DNA from: CAXBES01 sp963974915
GTDB taxonomy: Bacteria > Bacteroidota > Bacteroidia > Flavobacteriales > Flavobacteriaceae
Reading direction: 5' to 3'
NCBI GenBank assembly: GCA_963974915.1
Contig: CAXBES010000001.1
Location: 1-64,000, forward strand
DNA: 64,000 nt
In this document: positions 35,094 through 44,684 of the stretch, one piece after another
How positions within the stretch are numbered: the stretch's first letter is position 1
Layout of the letters: each line of letters begins with the position of its first letter
Position numbers and translations under genes: made by a program
The notes under the pieces: model-generated
The model's database searches: none
What the model was told of the DNA's origin: nothing
The model's input: the letters and a program-made list of their open reading frames with translations, nothing else

Positions 35094-35912
35094 ATGAAAC
35101 TTAAATACACCTTCTCATTTATAGCGGTATTGGCTTTTGCAATTGGCTGTACTACTAACCCTTTTACGGGTAAGCAAACTTTGGCCTTGGTTCCAAATTC
35201 TCAAATTTTACCAATGGCTTTCCAGCAGTACGATGAATTCTTATCACAGAATAAAGTAATTACCGGAACGGCACAGTCTAATATGGTAAAAAGCGTTGGA
35301 CAAAAGATATCTGTTGCCGCCGAAAGATATTTAACTGCAAACGGTTATGCGGGTTATCTAAAGGATTATCAATGGGAGTATAATTTAGTTCAGGATGAAG
35401 CGGTTAATGCATGGTGTATGCCCGGTGGAAAGATCGTTTTTTATACAGGGATTATGCCGATAGCAGAAAATGAAGCAGGTGTTGCAGCCATAATGGGACA
35501 CGAGGTAGCGCATGCACTCGCCAATCACGGTCAGCAACGAATGAGTGCCGGACAGTTACAAGCTCTTGGAGCTGTAGCAGGAAATATTGCACTGAGTAAT
35601 GATCCTAAGAATCAGAATATATTTAATCAGGCTTACGGAATTGGTAGTACGGTTGGGGTAATGCTCCCTTTTAGTAGAAATCATGAAACGGAAGCAGATA
35701 GAATTGGATTAACCTTAATGGCAATCGCGGGATATGATCCTATTGTTGGAGCCAGATTGTGGGAAAGAATGAGTGCTGCCGGTGGTGGAGCACCCCCCGA
35801 ATTTTTAAGTACACACCCATCAAATCAAACCAGAATCAACAATATTATGCAATGGGCACCGGAGGCAAAGGCCGAAGCAAAAAAATATGGAGTAACCAGT
35901 TTTAAAAAATAA
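35094..35912 (+). CDS. M48 family metalloprotease, lipoprotein
   Basis: The start at 35094 gives a lipoprotein signal (MKLKYTFSFIAVLAFAIGC); several in-frame ATGs upstream (to 34974) do not. The 272-residue protein has the zinc motif HEVAH (H136-H140) in MGHEVAHALANHG and the third ligand in HETEADRIGL. It resembles BepA/LoiP-type envelope proteases that help outer membrane protein quality control. The target is unknown. Confidence 0.92.
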   Translation: MKLKYTFSFIAVLAFAIGCTTNPFTGKQTLALVPNSQILPMAFQQYDEFLSQNKVITGTAQSNMVKSVGQKISVAAERYLTANGYAGYLKDYQWEYNLVQDEAVNAWCMPGGKIVFYTGIMPIAENEAGVAAIMGHEVAHALANHGQQRMSAGQLQALGAVAGNIALSNDPKNQNIFNQAYGIGSTVGVMLPFSRNHETEADRIGLTLMAIAGYDPIVGARLWERMSAAGGGAPPEFLSTHPSNQTRINNIMQWAPEAKAEAKKYGVTSFKK

Positions 35913-35944
35913 TAGTTGATACTCAAATTATTTACCTAATTTAG

Positions 35945-35969
35945 AATCCCGCTATGTGCGGGATTTTTT
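35945..35969 (+). terminator. Terminator after the M48 protease
   Basis: AATCCCGC pairs with GCGGGATT around a short loop, followed by a T-run. Confidence 0.92.
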
Positions 35970-35997
35970 CATCTTAATCTGTATAATTTAAATTCTT

Positions 35998-37323
35998 ATG
36001 AGACAGGCTTTACCGAAGGGAAGTAAAAAACTTTTAAATGCCTGGGCTTTTTACGATTGGGCAAATTCGGTTTATAGTTTGGTGATCGCCTCTGCAGTCT
36101 TCCCTATATTTTACGGTGCGCTAACATTAGTAAAGAGTGAAGATGGTACGATTATAAGCGATACTGTTTCATTTCTTGGCTTCGATTTTAATAATGATTC
36201 CTTAATTAGTTATGTTACTGCTGCCGCCTTTTTAATTGTCTCTATTTTAAGTCCGTTACTTAGCGGAATCGCAGATTACGTTGGAAATAAGAAGATTTTT
36301 ATGAAATTCTTCTGTTATCTGGGAGCAATTTCTTGTATCGGACTCTTCTGGTTCAATATGGATTATTTGTGGTTTGGTTTACTGTGCTACTTCTTAGCAC
36401 TTATAGGCTTTTGGGCGAGTTTAGTGTTTTATAATTCGTACTTACCGGACATCGCTTTCAAAGAGCAACAAGATAGAATTAGTGCAAAAGGTTATTCATT
36501 AGGCTATATTGGAAGCGTAATTTTATTACTAGTGTGTTTGGCTATGATACTTATGCACGACAGCTTCGGATTTGAAGACGAAGGGTTACCAACCAGATTA
36601 TCATTTGTGCTCACCGGATTGTGGTGGATAGGATTTAGTCAGTATACTTATTATTATCTTCCGAAGGGAAATAAAAAGGAAAAATTTACACGCCATTTAC
36701 TCCTTAACGGATTTAAGGAACTAAGGAAGATTTGGCACTCTTTAAAGCATAATAAGGCACTAAAAAGGTACTTAGGCGCTTTCTTTGTGTACAGTATGGC
36801 GGTGCAAACCATCATGTTGGTCGCAACCTATTTTGGGATCGAAGAATTGGAATGGGGTGATACCAATGCAACAACAGGATTAATTGTGAGTATTCTTTTG
36901 ATCCAGTTGGTCGCTGTTTTAGGTGCCTATATCACTTCACGCTCATCCTCCAGATTTGGAAACATCAATACTTTAATAGTTTTAAATATTATTTGGATCT
37001 GTATTTGTGTCTATGCATATACCATAACCTCACCTGTTCAGTTTTACGTTACTGCAGCCTTTGTTGGATTAGTAATGGGCGGGATACAATCTTTGTCGCG
37101 ATCCACGTATTCTAAGCTAATACCTGAACAAGCTGTAGATACAGCATCGTATTTTAGTTTTTACGACGTTGCAGAAAAAATAGGTATCGTAATAGGCATG
37201 TCTAGTTATGGTTATGTAGCTCAAGTAACCGGTAGCATACGTTATGCGATCTTGTTCTTTATTCTGTTTTTTATTGTTGGCGTAGTTTTATTGCTAAGGG
37301 TGCCAAGAAAAAATAATGCCTAA
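35998..37323 (+). CDS. MFS transporter, UMF1 (Atg22-like) family
   Basis: The 441-residue protein has about twelve membrane helices and the start typical of the UMF1 family (LLNAWAFYDWANSVYSLVI), then ISAKGYSLGYIGSVILLL and GGIQSLSRSTYSKLIPE. This family is related to yeast Atg22, which exports amino acids from the vacuole; the bacterial substrate is not known. It is a single gene after a terminator. The lipoprotein that follows has a 57-base gap. Confidence 0.85.
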   Translation: MRQALPKGSKKLLNAWAFYDWANSVYSLVIASAVFPIFYGALTLVKSEDGTIISDTVSFLGFDFNNDSLISYVTAAAFLIVSILSPLLSGIADYVGNKKIFMKFFCYLGAISCIGLFWFNMDYLWFGLLCYFLALIGFWASLVFYNSYLPDIAFKEQQDRISAKGYSLGYIGSVILLLVCLAMILMHDSFGFEDEGLPTRLSFVLTGLWWIGFSQYTYYYLPKGNKKEKFTRHLLLNGFKELRKIWHSLKHNKALKRYLGAFFVYSMAVQTIMLVATYFGIEELEWGDTNATTGLIVSILLIQLVAVLGAYITSRSSSRFGNINTLIVLNIIWICICVYAYTITSPVQFYVTAAFVGLVMGGIQSLSRSTYSKLIPEQAVDTASYFSFYDVAEKIGIVIGMSSYGYVAQVTGSIRYAILFFILFFIVGVVLLLRVPRKNNA

Positions 37324-37380
37324 ATAGACAATTTTTACTTATGTTTGCGTTTATTACCTATGCAAACGAACTTATCTATT

Positions 37381-38805
37381 ATGAAATTAAAATACTTAAA
37401 TTGGATGCTTCTTGCCTTGGTAGCATTCGTTTTTACTGCTTGCGAAAATGAACCTCTTACCGGACAATTTGTAGATCCCAACGACCCAACTGTTGCAGAA
37501 GAAGGGCAATTTAAAGCAATGGTAGACGGTCAAGAGTTTAGTTCAGATAATGCTACCGCTACTATAAATCTAGATGACTATTTTTCAATAACTGCGGTGA
37601 GTGATACCGGAGAAACCATTACAATGGGAGTTGAAGATGTAGCTGTTGCCTCTTTCAATCTTACTGAAGTCGCAACCACAACTAACACTGCAGGCTTTTT
37701 TACTGTAGAGTCGGTTAACAATCCCTACACAACAGCAGGAAGTATTGGAGGAACCGGTCAATTAACTATCACCTCATTAGATGAAGCAGCTATGACTGTT
37801 TCCGGTACATTTAGCTTTATTGCAAAAAGAGAAGCTTTAGACCAAAATGGAGATCCTGTTTTAGATGGTAGTGGAAATCCGGTTATTGAAACAGTTTCTG
37901 TTTCTTCCGGTGTTTTCAATACAATTTCATATATAATCGATCAAACCGGAGGTGGAACCGGTGGAGGTACAGGTGGTGGAACCGGTGGATCCCCGGACGA
38001 TGAGTTCTTTGCCTTAATTGACGGTGAAGAATTTGTAGAAACTTCTATTGAAACTTCGTTCCCTACAGTTGGTGACGTTCCAATGATCAATATTTTGGCT
38101 CATACTGAAACTAATGCTTTAATAAGAATTGATATTCCATTAGAATTGGGAGAAGGAACTTTCGATATGGAATCCATTTCTGATGGATCTAAGCTTATTG
38201 CCTTGTATAATTCGAATACCGGGGGAGAGAATTTAACTTCTAACCCGGGTACTATCACTATTACCAACTATGATACCGAAGAAGGAGTTTTGGAAGCAAC
38301 ATTTGCTTTTACCGGAAGCGATCCTTTAAATATTGATCCAACAGTGGTTCAGGTGACCGAAGGTAATTTTGCCGTTTATTTTGAAGGTATACCGGGAAGT
38401 GGTCCCAGTCCGTTTTCTGCGGAAGTGGACGGTGAGTTATATGAACCTGAAAGCGTAGAGGTGATCTCTTCAAGCTTTAACGGGGTGGATATTGTTACAG
38501 TTGACACCAATTCTACTACGACTTCTCAAAAAATGAGACTTACCTTTCCGAAGGAAATAGAAGTAGGAGCATACGATATGAGTACGAACTTGATCACAGG
38601 TGAAGAGAAAATAGGAGTTTATAATCCAGATAGTTCGATGTCAACAACGTTTAACTCTAATCCGGGAACATTAACAATCGTTAGTTATGATACCATGACC
38701 GGAGAAATGGAAGGAACTTTTACATTTAGTGCGGTTGATGGCTCTGGTGGTGATCCAACGGTTTATGAAGTAACTGCCGGAGAATTTAGAATTACGATTC
38801 AATAA
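37381..38805 (+). CDS. Lipoprotein with three related beta-rich domains
   Basis: The start at 37381 gives a lipoprotein signal (MKLKYLNWMLLALVAFVFTAC); the frame is open to 37345. The 474-residue protein has three related domains, each beginning with a VDGxEF-like motif (FKAMVDGQEFSS, FFALIDGEEFVE, FSAEVDGELYEP) and ending in a TITSxD...TFxF strand pair. They resemble DUF6252. A flexible linker of TGGG repeats joins domains 1 and 2 (about residue 195-210). It is probably surface- or periplasm-exposed. The function is unknown. Confidence 0.8.
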   Translation: MKLKYLNWMLLALVAFVFTACENEPLTGQFVDPNDPTVAEEGQFKAMVDGQEFSSDNATATINLDDYFSITAVSDTGETITMGVEDVAVASFNLTEVATTTNTAGFFTVESVNNPYTTAGSIGGTGQLTITSLDEAAMTVSGTFSFIAKREALDQNGDPVLDGSGNPVIETVSVSSGVFNTISYIIDQTGGGTGGGTGGGTGGSPDDEFFALIDGEEFVETSIETSFPTVGDVPMINILAHTETNALIRIDIPLELGEGTFDMESISDGSKLIALYNSNTGGENLTSNPGTITITNYDTEEGVLEATFAFTGSDPLNIDPTVVQVTEGNFAVYFEGIPGSGPSPFSAEVDGELYEPESVEVISSSFNGVDIVTVDTNSTTTSQKMRLTFPKEIEVGAYDMSTNLITGEEKIGVYNPDSSMSTTFNSNPGTLTIVSYDTMTGEMEGTFTFSAVDGSGGDPTVYEVTAGEFRITIQ

Positions 38806-38825
38806 GACTTAAAAAATATAAATAG

Positions 38826-38858
38826 AAAAAGCCTTCTCAATTTTGAGAAGGCTTTTTT
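38826..38858. terminator. Bidirectional terminator
   Basis: AAAAAGCCTTCTCAA pairs with TTGAGAAGGCTTTTT with a three-base loop. It separates convergent genes and can act on both strands. Confidence 0.93.
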
Positions 38859-38876
38859 GTTAAATAACACAATAGA

Positions 38877-39605
38877 TTACATCGACTTTATTGTTCCGGA
38901 ACCCATAACTTTAGTATCTCTTGTAGAGGGATTGCCATCGTAGCGAATATCTCCCGAGCCATTAACACGGGCTTTAAGACTATTTTTAACGTAAACTTCG
39001 GCATCACCTGAGCCCGATACATAGGCTTGAGCGTTTTCACATTTTAGGGATCTCCCTTCAAAATCTCCACTTCCACTAACTTTTACTTCAAATTCTTGGG
39101 CTTCTCCCTTAAGTGCCAAATCCCCTGAACCTGTAACTTTAGCGTCTACCCGTAAGGCTTCAACTTCCAGAGAAATATCTCCACTCCCGGTAACCGAAAC
39201 TTCAAAAGAATCGCCAGTGATCGCATCTTTCCCTACGATATCACCGGAGCCAACTAATGATACTTCGCTTATACTCTCAAAGGGAACCGTAATATGTATA
39301 CCTTTTTTTGTTTTAAGGCTCACATTATTTTTGATCTTAATTTTTAAGGTACCTCCATTAGATTCAATAGTCACATACTCATGAATGTTGTTGTCTGTAG
39401 TAACCTCGATTGTTCCTTCCGAGCCTCGTTCTAAAACCACATCCATAGATCCAACAACGTCGATACGATCATAATCTGCAGTTTTAATGGTTTTAGTCGT
39501 AATATTCCCGTCACCTTTAATTTTCTTTCCCCATTGGGCAACGGCATTTGTTGTCCCAATAAGAAGTAGTATTAATACGAATGTCAGTTTTGTCATTTTT
39601 TTCAT
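38877..39605 (-). CDS. Head GIN domain protein (DUF2807)
   Basis: The 242-residue protein has a signal peptide (to about A23) and a head GIN/DUF2807 domain, predicted to be a right-handed beta-helix. Evenly spaced GSGD motifs (VTGSGDISL, VTGSGDLAL, VSGSGDFEG, VSGSGDAEV, VNGSGDIRY) mark the turns at about 20-residue intervals. The protein is expected to be secreted to the periplasm or outer surface. It is the last gene of the unit with an ECF sigma factor, 16 bases after the DUF4097-like gene. The function is unknown. Confidence 0.88.
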   Translation of the reverse strand: MKKMTKLTFVLILLLIGTTNAVAQWGKKIKGDGNITTKTIKTADYDRIDVVGSMDVVLERGSEGTIEVTTDNNIHEYVTIESNGGTLKIKIKNNVSLKTKKGIHITVPFESISEVSLVGSGDIVGKDAITGDSFEVSVTGSGDISLEVEALRVDAKVTGSGDLALKGEAQEFEVKVSGSGDFEGRSLKCENAQAYVSGSGDAEVYVKNSLKARVNGSGDIRYDGNPSTRDTKVMGSGTIKSM

Positions 39606-39621
39606 TATGGATAGTTTTTAG

Positions 39622-40707
39622 TTAATTTTTAAAGAATGATACTCCGCCGTAATCCGATTTAATATTAACAGAGTTTCCGGAATTTTTATTACCGTGATAA
39701 CCGGTATATATTTTATCGCTACCGTCCTCATCACTTGTGGTAATTGTGACATGATCTTCACCTTTTAGTCTTGCATAAGACAGGTCAAGTTTGAAATTAA
39801 AGCTATAGCCACTTGAGATTCCTAATGAGATACCCGTATAATCACCATCTATAGTAACGTTTTTAGCAGCTGAGGTTAATTCTTCAACCTTTATAGATCC
39901 GTAGTCTGTATTCAGGTTCAACGAACCATTTACCTTCCCAAACCTGTTAGTAAGGTAATCGCCTCTACCCATGACATTACCGGCGTTATCCACAGATATT
40001 TTACCATAGTCGCAGTTGTAGTTTAATTCCTGTACTTCCAAAATTTCCGATTGGGTATAATCTGCCACAAGTTCAAGACGTTCTGCCTTTTCGAGCGTAA
40101 ATCCGGAATAATCTGCGTTAATTTTTCCACTTTTCATAAAACCAATGGTAGATTTACTCGTATAATCGAAATTCAAGTAGTTGCCATCTGCAAGGAGTTC
40201 CCCAATGTGTAACTGACCATAATCACAATTTATCTTTGCGTTGCCTTTTAGAGAATTTATACTAATAGCCCCATAGTCATTATCCAAATCTACACTATTT
40301 GTAATTGGAATCTTAATCGTGTAATTTATTTCCATAGAGACGTTGTTGTCTCCATCATTCCAAAACTTCCATGAGCTTTTATTCTTGTTAAAGATCGTCT
40401 TAGCTGAAACCAGACCACTATCTGCAGTAAATTCGACAGTAATTTCTTCCAGTTTCTTCTGAACTTTCTCTTCGTTATTTCCGTTTGTTCGTATACGGAC
40501 TTCAATGACTGTTCTGTTTTCGGTCCAAGTTGTAATATCTACATTTCCGTAGCTATTATCTACCTTTAATCTGGCATCTTTATTAACTGTAAATTCTTTT
40601 TTTACCGTTTTCTCTTTGGTGTATTTACCATTAAATTTATCATGGTTTGCCAATACCAATCCCGGCAACATTAAAAGTAATATAAGTGTTTTAAATTGTA
40701 GTTTCAT
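39622..40707 (-). CDS. DUF4097-like predicted beta-helix surface protein
   Basis: The 361-residue protein has a signal peptide (to about A20) and many turns with a DYG core (NSYGNVDITT, DNDYGAISI, NCDYGQLHI, NCDYGKISV, NTDYGSIKV, KSDYGGVSFF). This repeat spacing fits the DUF4097 putative-adhesin fold and resembles that of the neighbouring head GIN protein. The start overlaps the anti-sigma-like gene by 17 bases. A surface or periplasmic role is expected. The function is unknown. Confidence 0.8.
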   Translation of the reverse strand: MKLQFKTLILLLMLPGLVLANHDKFNGKYTKEKTVKKEFTVNKDARLKVDNSYGNVDITTWTENRTVIEVRIRTNGNNEEKVQKKLEEITVEFTADSGLVSAKTIFNKNKSSWKFWNDGDNNVSMEINYTIKIPITNSVDLDNDYGAISINSLKGNAKINCDYGQLHIGELLADGNYLNFDYTSKSTIGFMKSGKINADYSGFTLEKAERLELVADYTQSEILEVQELNYNCDYGKISVDNAGNVMGRGDYLTNRFGKVNGSLNLNTDYGSIKVEELTSAAKNVTIDGDYTGISLGISSGYSFNFKLDLSYARLKGEDHVTITTSDEDGSDKIYTGYHGNKNSGNSVNIKSDYGGVSFFKN

Positions 40708-41236
40708 TTCTATAGGCTTTAAGGTTTTTAATTTCTTCGATTTTTTCTATGACTTGTTCCAGAAGGTCGATCCTATTCTGAAAATTTGAGATCATTGCAT
40801 AGATCACACGCTTGTCATTACCACTTTCTGCTAAATCTTTTTTCAATCCATTGTATTCATCCTCCAGTATTTCAATTTGCTTTAAGGCATCTTCAACCAG
40901 ATTTTTAGCTTCAGGATCGGTTAAACTTTTCAGTGTGGCGAGTTCTTCATTGATGGTTGTTGTAAAAAATGACTGTGTTTGCTTCATTTCGGGAGAAACA
41001 CTTGCCAGGTCTGCTTCGGAAGGGTTTTTCTTAAAGAAAACCGATCCAACGGCAACAAAGATAGCGATCGATGCTGCAATTGATAAGGGTTTCCACCAGT
41101 TAATTTTTCTAAATGAAGGCTTTTCCGAAGCATTTAATTTATCTAAAAAACGTTCTCGATGGTTGTTGGGAGTTTCGTGTACATCGAAACCTCCTTCCAG
41201 TCTTTTAAATAATTCGTCAATTCTATCTTCTTTCAT
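40691..41236 (-). CDS. Probable anti-sigma factor (single-pass membrane protein)
   Basis: The start at 41236 fits best (MKEDRIDELFKRLEG); it overlaps the stop of the sigma factor gene as ATGA. The 181-residue protein has a cytoplasmic N-terminus of about 60 residues, one membrane helix (LSIAASIAIFVAVGSVFF) and a coiled-coil C-terminal part (MKQTQSFFTTTINEELATL to LLEQVIEKIEEIKNL). This layout and the coupling to an ECF sigma factor suggest that it holds the sigma factor inactive, but no anti-sigma zinc motif is seen. Confidence 0.7.
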   Translation of the reverse strand: MKEDRIDELFKRLEGGFDVHETPNNHRERFLDKLNASEKPSFRKINWWKPLSIAASIAIFVAVGSVFFKKNPSEADLASVSPEMKQTQSFFTTTINEELATLKSLTDPEAKNLVEDALKQIEILEDEYNGLKKDLAESGNDKRVIYAMISNFQNRIDLLEQVIEKIEEIKNLKAYRNETTI

Positions 41237-41787
41237 AATACAGTCACTAATTTTTTTCGTAAACTTTCTTTTGCCCTCGAAACTAGTGTTCTGCAATTGG
41301 CATAACTTATTTCGAGAATTTCGCAAACTTCCTCATAATCGTAACCCTCAATGAGATGTAATGTTAATACTTGTCGGTATTTATCATTTAAACCATCCAT
41401 ACAGTACAGCACTTTCTGAACTTTTAAATGGTTATAATCATCTTCGGGTAAACCATTGGAGGATTCTTCTACATCTTCCATGATGTTCTCTTCCGGCAGG
41501 GCTGTAAATCGCTTTAACTTCTTGTATTGCGATATACTGTTATTAATTACAATACGTTTAAGCCATGAACCAAAAGAAGCTTCTCCCTTAAAGGTGTTTA
41601 ACTTGCTAAAAGCAGTAATAAATGATTCCTGCATTACATCTTCAGCTTCTGCGGTATCTTTTACAATTCTAAAGGCTACATTATACATAGCGGCTTGATA
41701 CCGGTTGTAAACTTCCATTTGTGCAAGTCTATTACCCTTCTGACAAAGAACTAATAGGTTTTCAATATTTTGATTGGTTAGCGTCAA
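41233..41787 (-). CDS. RNA polymerase ECF-type sigma factor
   Basis: The 184-residue sigma-70 family protein has region 2 (about 20-90, with YNVAFRIVKDTAEAEDVMQ and FGSWLKRIVIN) and region 4 (about 125-178, with LNDKYRQVLTLHLIEGYDYEEV and ANCRTLVSRAKESLRKK). It starts a four-gene unit with an anti-sigma-like protein and two beta-helix proteins. The signal is unknown; envelope stress is a fair guess because the two terminal products are exported. Autoregulation is common in this family, but no matching promoter was identified. Confidence 0.92.
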   Translation of the reverse strand: MTLTNQNIENLLVLCQKGNRLAQMEVYNRYQAAMYNVAFRIVKDTAEAEDVMQESFITAFSKLNTFKGEASFGSWLKRIVINNSISQYKKLKRFTALPEENIMEDVEESSNGLPEDDYNHLKVQKVLYCMDGLNDKYRQVLTLHLIEGYDYEEVCEILEISYANCRTLVSRAKESLRKKLVTVL

Positions 41788-42062
41788 AAAAAACTGCGGT
41801 TTAGTATAGAGAGGGAGAAAGTTATAAATTGTTACACTTCTTTACTATTTTTTTCAGTAGATAAAGACGGTTTGCTTAAACCGACCGTTATACTACGTTC
41901 TGTGAGTGGACTTATTAAAAGCTGGCACAGGAATTGAATTATAATAGTAGTGTTAATATTAGGTAATTATAAAGTATTAACATTCAAAACATTACGAAAT
42001 ATTTAATACATCATAAACATTGTAATCATTACTTTTAATGACACAATGTCTTAATCAATTAT

Positions 42063-44513
42063 ATGTCCAAAACAAAAGTTAGAACACTAGACAGTTTGTC
42101 ATTTCAGGAATTGCAGGAAGATGCAGATTTGATACCGCTTTTATCGGCTGAAGATGAAGATGCCATGCAGAAAGAGGATCTCCCCGATATTCTCCCCATA
42201 CTTCCTTTGAGAAATACAGTTTTGTTTCCGGGAGTAGTAATTCCGATTACTGCAGGAAGAGACAAATCTATTAAGTTAATTAATGAAACCAACAAAGGGA
42301 GTAAGGTGATTGGAGTTGTTTCTCAGAAGGAGGAAAGCAAAGAGGAGCCTGGTATTAGCGATATTAATACTATTGGAACCGTCGCAAAGATACTTCGCGT
42401 ATTAAAAATGCCCGATGGAAACACCACCGTGATCATCCAAGGGAAGAAGCGGTTTGAAGTATCTGAAGTGATCACTACAGATCCATACATCACCGCTACT
42501 ATTGCCGAAGTGGCCGAGGCCCGACCCGCGAATGAGAATGAGGAATTTAAAGCCATTATAGAATCGATTAAAGAACAGGCTTTACAAATCATTAAGGACA
42601 GTCCGAATATTCCTTCGGAAGCCGCCTTTGCGATCAAAAACATTGAAAGTAATTCGTTTCTTATCAATTTTGTTTCTTCGAACTTGAATATCCCTGTTGA
42701 GGAAAAGCAGAAGTTGCTAGAAATAAATGATCTTAAAGACAGAGCTTTGGAGACTTTGCGATACATGAATCTTGAGCTTCAGAAGCTTTCTTTGCGCAAT
42801 GACATTCAGTCTAAAGTTCACAGTGATATCAATCAGCAACAACGTGAATATTTTCTTCAGCAGCAAATGAAAACAATTCAGGAGGAATTGGGAGGAAACT
42901 CTTCGGAAGCTGAAATAGAGGAAATGCGTACCCGGGCGAAGACTAAGAACTGGCGTGACGAAGTTGCTCAACATTTTGAAAAGGAACTTTCGAAACTGCA
43001 ACGTATGAATCCGCAGGTAGCCGAATTCAGTATTCAGAAAAACTATCTCGACCTTTTATTAGAATTACCCTGGAATGAATTCAGTAAAGATAAATTTGAT
43101 CTAAAACGCGCCAAGAAGATCCTTGATAGAGATCACTACGGCTTAGACGATGTTAAGAAACGAATCATAGAATATCTAGCGGTATTAAAGCTGCGAAATG
43201 ATATGAAATCACCAATTTTGTGTTTGTACGGCCCACCGGGTGTAGGGAAAACTTCTCTTGGGAAGTCTATCGCAGAGGCTTTAGGCAGAAAATACGTTAG
43301 GATGTCGTTAGGGGGTCTGCGTGATGAAGCGGAGATACGCGGACATAGAAAAACATATATTGGTGCTATGCCGGGACGAATTATAAAGAGCTTGAAGAAA
43401 GCAGGAACAAGTAATCCCGTTTTTGTACTGGACGAAATAGATAAACTTTCGGTTGGGAGTCAGGGTGATCCATCATCGGCAATGTTAGAGGTTTTGGACC
43501 CTGAACAGAACAGTGCATTCTATGACAATTTCTTAGAATTAGGTTACGATCTTTCAAAAGTGATGTTCATTGCAACATCGAATAGTTTGAGCACTATTCA
43601 GCCGGCGCTGCGAGACAGAATGGAGATCATAAATGTTTCAGGTTATACCATCGAAGAAAAAGTTGAAATCGCGAAGCGACATCTCCTTCCGAAGCAATTA
43701 GAAGAACACGGATTAAACAAAGACCATTTAAAAATTGCAAAGGCTCAGTTGGAAAAGATCGTAGAAGGTTATACGCGCGAAAGCGGAGTGAGAGGTTTGG
43801 AAAAACAGATCGCAAAAATGGTTCGATTCGCGGCAATGAAGATCGCGATGGAGGAAACCTATGAAGTAAAAGTAACCAATGATATTATCATCGACGTGCT
43901 TGGAGCGCCAAAAATGGAGCGAGATAAGTACGAAAACAATGATGTTGCCGGTGTTGTAACCGGGTTAGCATGGACTAGAGTAGGAGGTGATATTCTTTTT
44001 ATAGAATCGACCCTATCTAAAGGTAAAGGCGCGTTAAATATGACGGGGAATCTAGGAAAGGTTATGAAAGAATCTGCTACCATAGCCATGGAGTATATTA
44101 AATCGAATGCAGAAATTCTGGGTATAAATCCGGATGTATTCGAAAAATATAACGTACATATTCACGTACCTGAAGGAGCAACTCCAAAAGATGGGCCAAG
44201 TGCGGGAATAACCATGTTAACTTCACTGGTGTCTCTGTTTACACAGCGTAAAGTTAAGAAAAGCATTGCAATGACAGGCGAAATTACGCTACGCGGAAAG
44301 GTACTTCCGGTGGGCGGTATTAAAGAAAAGATCTTAGCTGCAAAACGCGCGAAGATCAAAGAAATTTTGCTGTGTGAAGATAACAAGAGAGATATAGAAG
44401 AAATTAAACCCGAATATTTAAAAGGGCTTAAATTCCATTATGTTAAGGAGATGAGCGATGTGTTGCATTTAGCTTTAACCAAGGAAAAGGTGAAAAACGC
44501 TAAAAAGCTATAA
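42063..44513 (+). CDS. lon: ATP-dependent protease Lon
   Basis: The 816-residue protein has an N-terminal substrate-binding domain (about 40-240), a coiled coil (about 240-320), an AAA+ ATPase with Walker A GPPGVGKTS near residues 389-397 and Walker B VFVLDEIDK, and the C-terminal serine-lysine protease domain with S713 (KDGPSAGITM) and K754 (GGIKEKI). It degrades damaged and regulatory proteins. It shares a divergent 275-base upstream region with the ECF sigma operon. Confidence 0.96.
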   Translation: MSKTKVRTLDSLSFQELQEDADLIPLLSAEDEDAMQKEDLPDILPILPLRNTVLFPGVVIPITAGRDKSIKLINETNKGSKVIGVVSQKEESKEEPGISDINTIGTVAKILRVLKMPDGNTTVIIQGKKRFEVSEVITTDPYITATIAEVAEARPANENEEFKAIIESIKEQALQIIKDSPNIPSEAAFAIKNIESNSFLINFVSSNLNIPVEEKQKLLEINDLKDRALETLRYMNLELQKLSLRNDIQSKVHSDINQQQREYFLQQQMKTIQEELGGNSSEAEIEEMRTRAKTKNWRDEVAQHFEKELSKLQRMNPQVAEFSIQKNYLDLLLELPWNEFSKDKFDLKRAKKILDRDHYGLDDVKKRIIEYLAVLKLRNDMKSPILCLYGPPGVGKTSLGKSIAEALGRKYVRMSLGGLRDEAEIRGHRKTYIGAMPGRIIKSLKKAGTSNPVFVLDEIDKLSVGSQGDPSSAMLEVLDPEQNSAFYDNFLELGYDLSKVMFIATSNSLSTIQPALRDRMEIINVSGYTIEEKVEIAKRHLLPKQLEEHGLNKDHLKIAKAQLEKIVEGYTRESGVRGLEKQIAKMVRFAAMKIAMEETYEVKVTNDIIIDVLGAPKMERDKYENNDVAGVVTGLAWTRVGGDILFIESTLSKGKGALNMTGNLGKVMKESATIAMEYIKSNAEILGINPDVFEKYNVHIHVPEGATPKDGPSAGITMLTSLVSLFTQRKVKKSIAMTGEITLRGKVLPVGGIKEKILAAKRAKIKEILLCEDNKRDIEEIKPEYLKGLKFHYVKEMSDVLHLALTKEKVKNAKKL

Positions 44514-44556
44514 TGAGCTGGATTGTTTTAATAGGTTAAGAAGAAAGTTAATTATC

Positions 44557-44590
44557 CTCCCTTTTACTACATGTGAAAGGGAGTTTGTTT
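44557..44590 (+). terminator. Probable terminator after lon
   Basis: CTCCCTTT (44557-44564) pairs with AAAGGGAG (44576-44583), followed by TTTGTTT. It lies 43 bases after the lon stop codon. Confidence 0.75.
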
Positions 44591-44684
44591 CATATATCGA
44601 CTAAACTGCAAAACTCTTTTTACTCCGCCGAAAATAAATTATACTTGCATTCGTTTTAAATTCAGGAATCGGGAAATCCACTTA

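Noticed and set aside
41868..41883. Short hairpin CGGTTT/AAACCG between the sigma operon and lon
   Set aside because: The stem is only six bases with no T-run and it lies between divergent genes, so it is not a terminator; no regulator site could be named.
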